Below are positions 25,119 to 37,700 of a DNA stretch of 64,000 nucleotides, piece by piece. How positions within the stretch are numbered: the first letter of the stretch is position 1; each line of letters opens with the position of its first letter. A program made the position numbers and the translations under genes. Source of the DNA: Piper betle (taxonomy: Eukaryota > Streptophyta > Magnoliopsida > Piperales > Piperaceae); assembly GCA_033002965.1 (NCBI GenBank), contig JAURVB010003122.1:34234-98233 (forward strand), given 5' to 3'. The notes under the pieces were generated by a model. It was given only the letters and a program-made list of their open reading frames with translations. It was not told where the DNA came from and did no database searches.

Positions 25119-26654
25119 GTACGGAATAGGAGCTCGCCGCCTAGGCGCGATGACACGCTTGGAGCTTCTACCAGGTCCGTTTAGGACTCGTCTTGTTTTA
25201 CGCTCTTCCATTGTATGTTTATTTTATTATTGCAGGGCGGGTTAAGTGGCGTTTTATCGGATCCCACTTAACTCGGGCCATTTAATCGAATATTTCCGGA
25301 TTAATAACCCCTCGAGGATGAGATCCCTCGAGGATGATTTCGAAAACAAGATCCACCACAAGTTGCCTTCGGGCCTATTATATGAATCCCTTCCCAGGCC
25401 TATATATATAGTTTTATCGAGTTTTCAGTGAGACGAGAGATGGAGAAACCGACTGCACGTACCATGCAGAGGATGCCGTGACAGTCAAAGCGGGCTCTGG
25501 ATTAGTGCCAGCGGACTGTTCCATTCCCGAGGGATCCTGACAACTCCGCGTTTGAGTTCCTCACACCCGGAGAACGTGGAGGTTTACGGGTACTGTTTAG
25601 TACAGCGCATGTCCGGACTTGTGGTTCAAAGGGTACTAAAGGCGACTGCCTGAGAGTACTCGGCCTTCGTGCTCAAGGCCAGGAGAGATATGGAGGTAAG
25701 GAGAGGGCTTAGGATAAAGTTTCATGAGAAGTACTGAAAAAGAAGTGCTGAGAGTAGCACAGTACCAGCAGCAGAGCAGTAAGTTCGGGATGCTACCGGG
25801 TCTGCAGCCCAGTGGCTCCTCAGTAGTGCCCTTCAGAGTGTTCACGTGGAGTATGACGTTTTCTTTCAGATGAGAGTTTGCTCTCATAGCCAGTTTGTTA
25901 TAGTTATTTTATTTTCCGGACCAGTAACGCTTGTTACTGACGTTTTTCTTATATATATGTAGGTGATAAGCACGAGATGGATGAGCCAGCTTGGACGGAG
26001 GAGCAATGAGGTCTTGTGCACACACATGTTAGATTTCTGAATGTTTAATATTGTATTATTATGTTATTATTTTGCGAATGACATGATTAAATGTTTGATG
26101 CATGACAATGACATGAAATGAAATGATCAGAGTAGCGCAGCAAAAGTATGATGGGTTAGGACCCAAGTTCCAGAATGAGCTTATAGTATATCAGATTGTG
26201 TGTAATGAAATTGTTGATATATGCTTATATACTTGTATATATTATTTTGACAGGGTGGACCCTAATCGCACTTTTAGGGGAGACCCTGTCTGTTTTATTT
26301 CAGAATTTTGATCGTAACTGTATTGGTGTGTATTTTGAATTGCTTGTCATTCATGTAGTACCATGTTAGGATTTTGCGTATTTATTCATTCATGATGGAT
26401 CGTATCTTCATCTTAAGACGCCGAGATTGGATCCACATGAGTTAGGTTCGGGTTAGCCGACCTAACCGGGGCCTGTAACATGCCGGTTCGGTTCACGAGC
26501 GTGAACCGGATTTGGGGTGTTACAGTAGTCCTCAGTGCTTTGAGTATCCCAAATCTCTAGTTGACTTATCCTTAGTTGACTGAAAACTAAGGACACTTTT
26601 GACTTGTCTAAATCTTAAACATATCATGACATGCATGTGAGATCCTTGCTGACA

Positions 26655-29140
26655 TGTAACACCCTAATTTCGGTTCACTTAAGAACCGAATCAAAAATAT
26701 TGCGATCGAGTCGAGTCATGTTTAAAGTTGTCGATCGATATGACTCGATCGATAAAATAGATCGAAACAACCTTCTTGGTGTCACAATGATAGAAGACAC
26801 CGTCAAAACACGATCGAACATAAATAAAAGTAAAAAAGTAAATAACTGCATTGAGCTTAAGTGTGTGTAATGTTTATCTGTCCTCCCACCAAAGTTAACT
26901 CAAGATTGCAAGACCTACATATATTATATGAAAAATGTAAGTAACAAATGTTATTGGTTCAAAAAATAACTAATACAAACTAGCAAATGAGTATTCCATT
27001 ACCCATGAAAACTTATGAAACTTCAAGATTGCCTCACACTGGGTGGTAATCAAACATACTTAAGCAAGTGTCGGCTTGCATGCGCGGTCTCATAATCATA
27101 TTCATACATACAACACTTACGCCCTCACGTTTTCCATATCTCCCACCATAGTACTCGAGTGGCAAAAGGAACAGTTAAGTTAGTGCTACAAATTCCAAAA
27201 ATGTGTTGCGTTACGCAGTACCCTTATACACCACACTACCTCAAGGTTTGAAGGAGTACTAATACAGTCCATACATATCTCTGTACCACTCATTCTCTTG
27301 TTCGTGAAATCCATAAAATTTTGTGTACTTATATAATAGGCTTAGTGAAAAGGCTTGTATCATAAATTTCTTGAGCTTCAATTTGAAAATCAACAAGGGA
27401 TCTCATCCTTGTAGTTTATTAAATGTATAGAAAACACAGCTAAATGGTCCGACATCGGAAAGATGCAATAAAATGTTGTCGATGCCGTCATACGTATAAA
27501 ACACTATTAAACTCAACACGCAAGGAGTCGAGCTGAGAAGGAGAGTCCTACGGACCTATGGTCTAAGCTCCAAGCATATCTACACATCTACGGCGAGCTT
27601 GGACTCCAAAACCTACATCAAAACCCACTACTAAGTAAAATACTAGCATCTCTATATGATGCATGCTCGTGGTGTATGCTCATATCATCAAAATAACCTA
27701 ATAAAGAAAGCATAGCTAACAAACCCATAACTAAATATTTGGCACAAAAATCGAAACATAATAATAATAAATAATAAATAAATATATAAACAAAAAAATG
27801 CACTCATAGATAATTACATAAATAATAAATACATAAACATAAACAATACTCTAATCATAAAATAATAATATAATTATACTATATAAATATATGGGTAAAC
27901 AAGAGTAAATATCAACATATACTCATGTTAGTAAATATATAAATATATATATATATAATAATAATTTAGTAAATAAATAAATAAATAAATAAATAGTTAA
28001 TACTCATCAATCATGAATATTAATAATATCATAGTCATAAGATACAAGAATACATAATTAAATATAAATAAGTAAAAACATACATATAACGAACAAATAA
28101 ATAAATGAATATGTAAATAAATATATATATATACAATTTAGTAATAAGAATAAAATTCATAAGTAAATATAATATTAATAATAGCAAATAATCATGTAAA
28201 CATTTATCAAATATGATATATAAATAACAATGAATAAATAAATAAGTGATTAAATAAAATAATAAATAAAGAAAATAATCATAACATCCAATCACGCTAA
28301 ATCATGTAAATATGCACCACAACTAATATGGAAGTTCTCAAATTACTGGAAACGGTGAAAGAACAGACGAAAATGAGCTGAACTGGATTGAACTAAGTTG
28401 AACCAGATCAAACCGAATGAGCTGAACCAACCCGGTCAGGAAAATGGGCTGGGTTGGCTGGGTGGATCTGAACTGGACAGGCTGACTTGGACATTGACTG
28501 GCGGGCTGGCAGACTAGGGCTAGTCAAACAGACGCGAACGAGAGCAGGTGGACACGAACACAAACGCAAAGATGGGCAAACGGGCTAGCCGGGGTGACCG
28601 TTGCCCGTTGTTGGAAAGCGCCGATGGTGGTGTGGCTGGGCCGCACGGTCGGGATTGACAAAAAGGGCAAAGGCAGAGCTTTTGGTGGTGTCGATCAGAG
28701 GAGTCCGGCCACTAGCTGGCTAAAAAATGGCCGGAAAGAGGGTGGTGTCGCCGTTGGGTGCATCGACGTCGCCAGCGGCAATCGTGGCTGTGGTGGTGGT
28801 CGTTGTCTCAAAATGGAGATCTCAGAATGATAAAGCTGTGTGGGTGGTTGGATCAGTCGGGGGGTGGCTTGCCGGCGTCGAAAATGGCCCGAGCAGTGGT
28901 GGCGGCGATGAAACTCGACTTCGAAAACTCCCTCGCTAGCAATGACTCTGGCAGTGCCGGTTGTCGTGAGTAGTATGAATGGAAAGCCGGCCACGAGGCG
29001 GTCACGGTCGTACCCATCCAGTGGCTTGGAATGAGGCAGAAACTTGCCGGCGGTGAGCCGAAGTGGTGGCGGCGTAAAGGGTGTAAATTCTGAAATTGTG
29101 AAAAATTTCTAGAAATATAACATGGTAAAGAAAGGGTAGA
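26655..29140 (-). repeat. Degraded LTR of a related gypsy subfamily (copy E)
   Basis: Starts TGTAACACCCTAATTTCGG and follows the family order: terminal hairpin, 'acctacatatat' block, 'gggatctcatcct' block (27395-27424), 'aagctccaagc' block and a moderately GC-rich stretch at 28500-29080. Overall identity to A-C is low and the far end is lost. ORFs in it are not conserved. Confidence 0.6.
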
Positions 29141-30230
29141 CGTGGACGACCGTGAACTGAATCGCAAATGTTGCGATTGAGTCGAGTTATGTTCAAAGTT
29201 GTCAATCGGTACGAGTCTATTGATAAAATAGATCGAAACAACCTTCTTGGTATCATGAGAATGGAAGACACCGTCAAATACACGTCAAAACTGACACGAG
29301 CCATAAAATTGACTCTATAAGCAGGAATCAAGGCAAGAAGGGTAAATGAGTCTCGAAACCGTAAACACAATCGAGCTGGGCCCATGGGGGCACAATCCAA
29401 TGATCCGAAATCCCTATAATGCATGCCATAGTTGGAGAAATCAGAATTGGAATCAGAATCGGTTTTCGATAGAGTCACTGAATCAGATCGAATCGGTCTA
29501 AATTGGTCAAGAATCGGTTTAGTTGAATCGGTCCAAATCGGTCTAAATCAATCATATATAATAATTTGACAACTTATAACATAAATATATAAAAGTTAGG
29601 TATTGATGTCATTTTGATATTATTGTGTGTATTATATTTTATGATATTTTTAATTTTTTCTTCGATTTTTTTAAAATTATTTGGAATTAGTTATTATTTT
29701 TGGCTCTAGTCGGAGTTGAGAGTCAACTTTTAATTACGAGAATGCCACCCCCGGTGCAAGAGGTGGCCCTGCCCGATGCTCCCCTTGTGCCTCCTGCCCC
29801 ACCCCGCCACCCGTCGGCACCGACTGTCCCCTGCACAAGGGCGGCGGTAGACCAATGGAGGGAGGGCGGAGGCAAGGGGCAACGGCAGAAGGGAGGGGCA
29901 GTGGCAGATGGCACATGGGGTCGACAGGAAGGGGAGGCGGCACACGACTAGAGGGGCAGCAGCGGCAAAGGGAGGGTGATGCAAGGGGTATTTTTGTCAT
30001 CTCAAAATTTTAATTCTAATTTTGCCCATACATAAATAATTTAGTTAATATCATACTAAGGGTATTTTCATCATTTATCTAAAAACCGATTCTCACCCGA
30101 TTCGACGCCAATTTCAAATCGGATCGCTCCCAATCCGATTTAAATCAGCCAATTTCGAGTATAATCAGTTGATTTCTTCATCAATGATGCATGCAATGAG
30201 ATGCCCCAAAAATCCCAAACATATACTAAA
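29141..30230. repeat. Further LTR and internal debris with an inverted-repeat core
   Basis: Bases 29150-29290 repeat 26680-26810, so a second LTR end of the copy E subfamily starts here without its first 30 bases. Bases 29690-29990 are GC-rich and resemble the LTR leader in the opposite orientation. Tracts full of 'gaatcgg' near 29440-29560 face tracts of 'ccgatt' near 30075-30160, which suggests an imperfect terminal inverted repeat. Confidence 0.35.
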
Positions 30231-30722
30231 CACTGCAACGACCTAAATTTAGGCATAAAGTCCCGGCTAACTCATAAAAATCATATTTATACCTCATGTA
30301 TACATAGATAACTCATGCTCTATTGTAACATAATTTAAACTATCATATACATGTCAGGCATACTCAACCTCCATAACATGCTCATATGGTCATCTGGGCC
30401 TCATACTTATATTCTTAAAATTATTCTGCGTAAAGCTCACTTGAATTAACTCGAGACTGGCTCGAACCAGGCAAACTACAAGCGGGTAAAACCCTTACCT
30501 AAAGTTAGGTTTTATATGACATCTACTAAAATCCTGATCTCAAATCTAGTCCATAATTCTTTTATAACTATTAACACTGAAACATGAAATGATCAAGTCT
30601 AACTGAGTAAAAATTTGAAAACCTAAGAAAGGACCAAAGGAAACGACCTGCCAGCTTAAATATGGACAACTCCACACAATTATCTCAAAATAAGAGTCTT
30701 CCATCTAAATCGACTAAGACAT

Positions 30723-30735
30723 GACTTTGATACCA
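30723..30735 (-). promoter_or_regulatory. Degenerate primer binding site beside LTR G
   Basis: Minus-strand TGGTATCAAAGTC, two bases from the LTR end at 30738, is a decayed initiator-Met tRNA primer site. It shows that LTR G was a 5' LTR and that the sequence to its left is internal domain. Confidence 0.7.
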
Positions 30736-30737
30736 AC

Positions 30738-32336
30738 TGTAACATCCCAAATTTGGTTCACCTAAAAACTAGATCAGAACTTTTACAATTGAGTCAAGTC
30801 ACATCTAAATAGATTAATTTGAAGGACTTAAATGAGAAACATACCGAAGTAACCATCTTGGTGTCTTGATAAAGGATCATGTCAATAAATGTGCAACAAA
30901 TACTCAACAAGATACTACGTGCAATGAGATGGCATGTGAACACTCAACATGCAACCAGAGCCAAAATATACAAATGGGTAATATACATGAGTAAATACAT
31001 CAAAATAACTGCGGGAACTGAAGTCTGAATGTCTCATTAAGAGAACTGATACCATATCTAATCTGCTAATACATTAGTTGGTTAAAGCATACATCACAAT
31101 ACAACAAATTATACATATATGCACGCATCAAACACAGACAAAAGCTTGATAGAAAAAAATAGCACATTGAGCACAATACATAAGTTGGTTAGAGCATACA
31201 TAAGAATATAACAATTAATATATAAATGCACACATCAAACACAGACAAAAGCACGATAAAAAACAAATGCAGGCTCGAAAACAAAAGTACGCTGAGCACA
31301 AGGGAGTGTAGCAACTATCTCTCATTCCACCAAAGTCGATACAATACATAGGAACATAAGACCTACATATATAATAGGAAAAATATTAGTCATGAGTGTC
31401 GTTGGTTCAAAAAATAACTAGTACAAATTGGTAAGTGAAATTTGATTTCCACAAGGAAGGAAAACCACTATATAACTCCATTGAAACACTCAATGGGCAT
31501 CTACTCAGGAGTCATCAAGTTGCAGACTATATAGCATCTCAAACTAAACTAGTGTTTTGCCTGCTCTCAGCAAATGCCTCTCTTGGTAATAACTAATCCC
31601 ACTCTAGGGGAAAAAATAAATATCCTAAGCCCTCTCCATACCTGTATATAACTCATGACCCAAAGCACAAAGGCCGAGTACTATCAGACAATCACCTTCA
31701 GTACTTTCTGATACTATAAGTCTAGACATGTGTTATACAAAACAGTACCTATTTACTCCACACCTCTCTGGGTGTGAGGAAGCTAAAGCATAGAGATGTC
31801 AAGATCCATTGTGAATAGAATAACCTCTCACTAATCCAAAGCCTACTGTGACCTATGTATGTGCCCACTTACGGTATTCGTAAGGTTAAATCCACAAACC
31901 CTCGGCTCAATGAAATCCGATGAAAACTATCTATAGGGCTAGGAAGGGAATCATATAAATAGGCCTGAAGACAACATGAGGTGGAACTAAGTTCAAAAAT
32001 AACATAAGGGATCTCATCATCGAGGGTTATTAATCACGGAAGTAAAATGCGTCTAGATGGCCCATGTTAAGCGGGGTTCAATAAAAAACCACTTAATAGG
32101 TCATATGATCTGAAAATTAAATCCGCGATAGACTAGAGAGATAAAGTTAAGAAAAGTCATGACAACCTTGAGGTCTAAGCTCCAAACATATCAATACATC
32201 TACAGTGAGCTCAAACTCTAGAACTTATATCGGAACCTACTCTTAAGTAAAAGACCGACAACTCTCTACATGATGCATAGTCATGGTGTATACGCACATC
32301 AACAATAACAACTCAAACAATGGGCAATGCAAACAA
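30738..32336 (-). repeat. Truncated 5' LTR of a related gypsy subfamily (copy G)
   Basis: Starts TGTAACATCCC and keeps the family blocks in order, including 'gggatctcat...gagggttattaat' at 32008-32035 and 'aagctccaaac' near 32190. It is cut at 32336, where tandem unit 3 resumes; its promoter half is missing. Confidence 0.65.
31070..31301. repeat. Two-copy tandem repeat (about 110-120 bp) inside LTR G
   Basis: Bases 31070-31178 and 31179-31301 share 'tagttggtta-agcatacat', 'gca-catcaaacacagacaaaagc' type strings and end 'gagcacaa'. They are diverged by substitutions and small indels. Confidence 0.6.
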
Positions 32337-32570
32337 CTCAAGAAATAAACACTTGACATGCAAATCGAGGAACAAATGATCTGTAGATAAATAAATAAAT
32401 AAAACAAGGCGAATGAGTAAAAGAGCAATAAATAAAGTAATAAGTACGCAAGTAAACATCGAAACAATAATAAATATTAGTTAATATATAATATAAATAA
32501 ATAAACTCATAAATTAATAAATTAATAATTAATGCATAAACATAAATAATCTATTTATTATGAATAATAA

Positions 32571-33120
32571 TAACTGTAATACCTCAAATCCGGCTCACTC
32601 GTGATCCAAAACAAAATGTTACGGGTCGCCTGATTAAGTTGACTAACCCGAACCTAACCTGAATGGACCTATTCTTGGTATCTTAAGATGGAAGATAAAT
32701 CTTATAATGCATGTATGAGATACAAAGAATCTCATGATACTACATGAATGACATATCACATACAATCACATTCAAAACCAATTAAGAATGAAAAAAAATT
32801 GATAAATCATAAAACAAAATAGATAGAATGTCCCTATGAAAGTATAACAAGGGTAACCTCGTTAAACATTAAATAATATAAATATTTAATAAAATATTCA
32901 CACAGTACTTTCATTGATTCACACAATAATTAATTTTGAGTTGATTCTTGACTCAACCGCTAACTCATATTCAACTGACATTAGTGAACTAGGTCTTGAC
33001 CCATTTGTTCATCCTCATTTATATTTAACTGTTCATATAGAGTGACATCCAGCTCAACCATCACTCAAGTCATTTTTAGCAACACTAGCATTAGTTGATG
33101 AATGTTACTTATATGCACCT
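32571..33120 (-). repeat. Old LTR-end fragment, unit 3 copy
   Basis: Collinear with 2627-3170 and 18646-19190; begins near a TAATACCTC terminus. Confidence 0.55.
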
Positions 33121-33519
33121 TTCTAGTCTTGTAAATTAAAAATGCACATAATTCATATGTTAAACTACAAAATCATCAAAATTATAAGGTTTGTCAAAAT
33201 GTCATCTAAGAAAATCAGAACAAAAATATATACAAAGTCTAATTAGTATCACTTTTTAACCATTGGACATAAATAAATAAGAGGTAAATAAGTGATGATT
33301 ACTTTATATATAGAAACACTTTTTGGCTAATAAACATTCAATGAATAGTTGTATTGATCTTTTGCTAAAGAGTAGGCTAACTAATAATAATACCTAACCC
33401 TTCATAATGAAATGGTTAATAGCCATATTTCCTTTGTTATTTCATTGATCTTCTTCACGGGGTGCCATTTTTATCTTCGTCTGGGCCAGATATTGTTTCA
33501 CTTGTTGGTATTTCTTCCT

Positions 33520-34761
33520 TCGTAATATTTCAAAGAAGGCAGAGATATTTTAAGAGCTTCGAGTTAATCAAATAATTTGAGTTAATTAAACAAAAGGGGG
33601 CTGCATATCTATTTTTTGGGAATTGTTTCTCCCCTCCTCTACCCCCTTATGGGCTTGTTCTATTCATTCTTAATTCTATATAAATTCTAAGATCGTATGT
33701 ATATTTTATAATTTAAAAAATCTTATTGTATTGATATGAGACAATAAAAGTGGTCAAGTAAATAGATGAAACAACAGGACCTATGAGGTGTAGGTATTAC
33801 CATGAAGGGGTTTTTACTATTGGATTTCATTTTAACATAAAAGAGTTAATCTTACTTATTATACTCATTAACCGTTGGAGTATGCGTCAATTTTTTTGTA
33901 AAGAAATATGAGAAAATTGAGAGAATTAAAACTTATAAGTGAGAATTTAAGAAATGAGAATTATAAGTAAAGGGAAAGGTATCCCTCCCTTGTTTACAAA
34001 TGAACCTGACCCCCTCCCTCTATTACCTTTTTTAATCAAACAAATCACCTCTTATTTTTATAAGAAAATGTTGCTTATACTTTTTGCACACAAAAGGCTC
34101 GAGTTATTTACATTTAACTATTAAATGTCATAACACTCATAACTTAAAAATGAAAAGAACTAATGTGATAAAAGGAAAAATGAACTTTGAAAGTATACTA
34201 AACAAGATATTGCATCATGCGCGACTTATATTATAAATACACTTTAAACTTAAAAACATAAAAAATAAGCTATAATAATTAAACATATTAGATTTAAATT
34301 TTGATTGATTCTAACCTCAAAGATATATCTTAATTAAAAGATGATATACTATAATAATTTAATTTATTATTATTTTTATTTTTGTTATATTTTTATTGAT
34401 CAAATTTTATATTTTTATTCTCATATTATAATTAAATTTCCATTTATTGATAAGTGTAGACATAACATCATTTTTTTATATATAATTATAAACAAATTGT
34501 CTTATAACAATTAACAAATTTAAAAAAAATAAGTTTTTTTAAAAGAAAAAAACAACCTAAGAAGATATCACCCACGAAAAAAGATTTATTATAGCAATTG
34601 TTACAATAAACTCCTATTAACAATCACTTAATTAATATAATTTCAAGAATTTAGAGAAAATAATCGTAATTAGTATTTAAATTCCCTAAATTGGGGTGAT
34701 TTGCACGAGGCTGCTCAAGCAAGTGATAAAGCAGAACTTTTCCCCTCGGCAGCGGCAGGAG
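33520..34761. other. AT-rich intergenic region before the RimM-type gene
   Basis: No conserved ORF, repeat or RNA gene was recognised. The last 80 bp, with rising GC content, is probably promoter and 5' leader of the downstream gene. No convincing TATA box was seen. Confidence 0.5.
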
Positions 34762-37700
34762 ATGGAAGGGTTGCTACTGCAGCCCCTCCTTCCATCCCTC
34801 AAAATCTTCACTCCCTTCCTCCAACTCCACCCACCTCACCAGCGCCCTTTCCTCCCCTCCTCCTCCTTTCCCATCCCCTGCCCTCGCCGCCGCCGCCGCC
34901 GCCGCCTCCTCCCACGCGCCACATCTTTCCATGGTATGTATTGCACTCTTCTCTTGTGCCCAAATAGAGTTCTCTTTTTGTGGCGACCAATCCGAATCCT
35001 CTTTACTTCTTGCTCCTCAGATGAGCATGAAACGGCGGCGTTGCTGGATGAGTCGGAGTTCATAGAAGTAGGCTATATAGCTAGTGTTCATGGACTCCAC
35101 GGCGAGCTCCGTGTGAAACCCACTACTGATTTCCACGAGCTGCGTTTTTCTAATGTATGTCTATGTCTCCACCACGTTGGCTGGATTGGAGTGCTTTCTT
35201 GGGGTTTATCTAGTGTTTTTTTTCTTTCTTACTTTGTAGCCAGGGAAGAGATGGTTGAGCTCTCAGGTCGCTGGTAAAAATTATGTTCGAGAGGTTGAAT
35301 TGGTTGAAGGGAGAGGTCACTCGGTGAGGAAAGGTTGGATTGTTTCCTTCAATGATGTTGATACTGTTGAAAAGGTTAGTTGCTTGATGATGATTATAAA
35401 TGCTCTTTCTTGTTTGACTAGCATGCATAGATTAATATTTTTATCACCTTGGATGAAATGTATATCATCTCAAGGTTCTAGGCTGTTCTTTATTTCATTT
35501 GATATATGGTCTTCTATGTACTACTTTTATTTTTAGGATTCTTAGTGGTTTTCTTTGTGTACAGAATGAGAATAATCTCTCTTTCCTTCCCATCAACATT
35601 ATCGGCGGATACATTTGAATTGATATAGTGTGTTGGTGTCAGGCTAAACAAATTGTGGGCTCGACTTTGCTTGTAAAGGCAAATGACCGACCAACATTGG
35701 AAGATGGAGAGTTCTATGTTCCTGAGCTTGTGGGCATGAAGGTTATTCTTAAGGTTGATGTTGGTAACTATAATAATTTTTAGAGTTAGAAGTTCAGCTG
35801 TGGTTTCATTATCTATCTAGCTTGATACTCAACTTTTTTCACAGTTCCACTAGAATTGGTGGAATGATATTTTTTATTCTTTTTCCTTTTCTATTATGTT
35901 AGGAAACGAGGGAACCAGTTGGAACTGTTGTTAACGTATTTAACTGCGGGTCAAGTGATCTACTTCAGGTGAAGCTTTTCCCTGCAGAAATTAATGACGG
36001 CTTCTCAAAGATTGAAAATGCTCATTCTGGTCATCTTGTTTGGATCCCTTTTGTTGAAGCAATTGTTCCTGATGTTGACATGAATTCAAGAGAAATGCTG
36101 ATTACACCACCAAAGGGCCTTCTTGAGTTAAATATACGGCATGATCAAAGATCCAAGAAGGAAAGGCGACAACTGGTTAGCCATTTTTTTATTCTTACTT
36201 TACACATACCCCTTGGATTACGTGTTTGCAGAGTCTTCACATTTATTGAAAAAAAAATTTCTCATCTTTGGGGAGGGATATATCCTATATTTTTGCAATT
36301 TCTCTACAGCTGCCAAATAGACTGAATAATTTAATGCACAATCTTTCTTTTGGTATCAGCAATGGAAAGAAAGAACAAAACTGCGACATAAGCTTTCTGC
36401 TGCCAAAAAAAGCTGAGGGAGATGGGACAACAACATGTACTTGAAGGGTTTTCTTCTGGCGATAAAACTCAAAAAACGATGCTTGCCAATCAGATTGTGG
36501 GTATTGATTTTAAATTGCTTCAACGAGCTCTTCAATGTCTCAACCTGGCTGCCAACAGGTTCAGTGTAATGGCTTCCTTGCAATTTGGATTTAAAATAAA
36601 ACAACATTTAGATACGTACTTTCCTTTCCCATAATATGTTTGGAAACATTTGTTGTAAGATTGACAGATTAGTCTTAATTTGTTACATCTCTTATTGCAC
36701 AAACTAAAAATAGCTTTTCATGGCATATAACTCATCTGTTTCATTCTAGGATTTCAGTTTCTGTTTACTATTGAAGAAAGGAAAAAGCTACATATTTTAA
36801 CTCAATCAACTGTTTGTCACACTTTTTATTTTCGCATGTTGATGTTATAAAGTATATACAAATCCAAGTGCTTATTTTTTGGAATATTCAGTGGGTGGAA
36901 ATTCTACCAGAAGATAATTCAGGGTGTCTGATGAATATTTACGAGATCAAAACATATATAGTTTGATAAAGAAAGAAAGGCACCGGGTTCTTAGCATGTA
37001 TGCGGCTAATGTATGACATGTGAAATTCTTACAATAAGGTGTAGCATTCTCTTCAATTGCTGGTTGACTCACCTTTCGTCTTGTTCTGTTGGCATAGGTG
37101 TGATTTGACTGGGTTCATTAATGCTAATTTATCAAAGTTATCTGGGAACACTATCAGAGTTTCCAAGGATTCACTCCTTTCTAGTGAAAATGGGGAAATA
37201 GTAGACTTTAATCACAGAAAGGGAATTGATCTCTTGTCGAAAGGAAAGTTAGCTTTTCTGTTTATACTTGACAACAAGCAAGACGGGGAGGCTACTCCCC
37301 CTAATATGACTGATTCTCAAAATGTCTCTGAATCCCCTGGTCATTTTAATATTCTAGCCTTACTTGAGGATTTGAAAATATCTAAGGTTGGCACTCTTCT
37401 ATATTTCGGGTTTGACCTCTTTGCATAATCATCTTATGGAGTTTCGACTAAATCCTCTTCTGATAAGTGCAGATGGAGGAGCATTACAGATCATTACCTA
37501 TAATTTTTGTTATACCATCTCATGAAATCAAAGCTTACAAAGAGCTGTTTTCAACCAATGACTATTTCGGCTTTGATGCGGAAAAGGTTCACTGCTGAAC
37601 TTTTTTTCTTAGTGTTCAGTTATCAGGGGGAATTAACTTAGAAAATAATCTCTCAAGGTCATATTTCATTTATCTTTCTGACATTGTATTTTTTTGCTTT

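Larger units (their letters stand above)
23585..26524 (+). mobile_element. Solo LTR B of the 3 kb gypsy family (2940 bp)
   Basis: TGTAAAACCC...GGGTGTTACA with a perfect 5-bp target duplication GTAGT (23580-23584 and 26525-26529) and no internal domain, so it formed by LTR-LTR recombination. In transcription orientation: TATA-like TATATATAG near 23817-23825, a perfect palindrome at 23997-24029, a GC-rich block to about 24767 with repeats of the type CCGGAAAACCGCC, an intron-like segment 24768-25118, then a long 3' part ending in a terminal hairpin. Near identity to copies A and C in large blocks points to recent activity. Confidence 0.92.
23169..32336. mobile_element. Composite of nested gypsy LTR fragments inserted in unit 3
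   Basis: The unit sequence breaks after 'ttttcaccaaat' and resumes with 'aagaaataaacacttgac', exactly as those two strings adjoin in unit 1 (near 2370-2390). Contents from left: 23169-23584, internal-domain-like sequence related to 54.6-55.3 kb; solo LTR B; 26530-26654; then three degraded LTRs (about 26655, 29141 and 30738 onward) with remnants of internal sequence. No RT, gag or integrase frame survives. Confidence 0.7.
20231..33519. repeat. Tandem repeat unit 3 of 3, split by nested LTR elements and truncated
   Basis: Collinear with units 1 and 2 from 20231 to about 23168 and again from about 32337 to 33519. The intervening 9.2 kb is inserted LTR material. It carries about 450 bp at 22437-22905 absent from the other units. 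It stops at 33519, inside the segment just before the phosphatase signal-peptide exon, so it has no promoter or exon 1. Confidence 0.85.
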
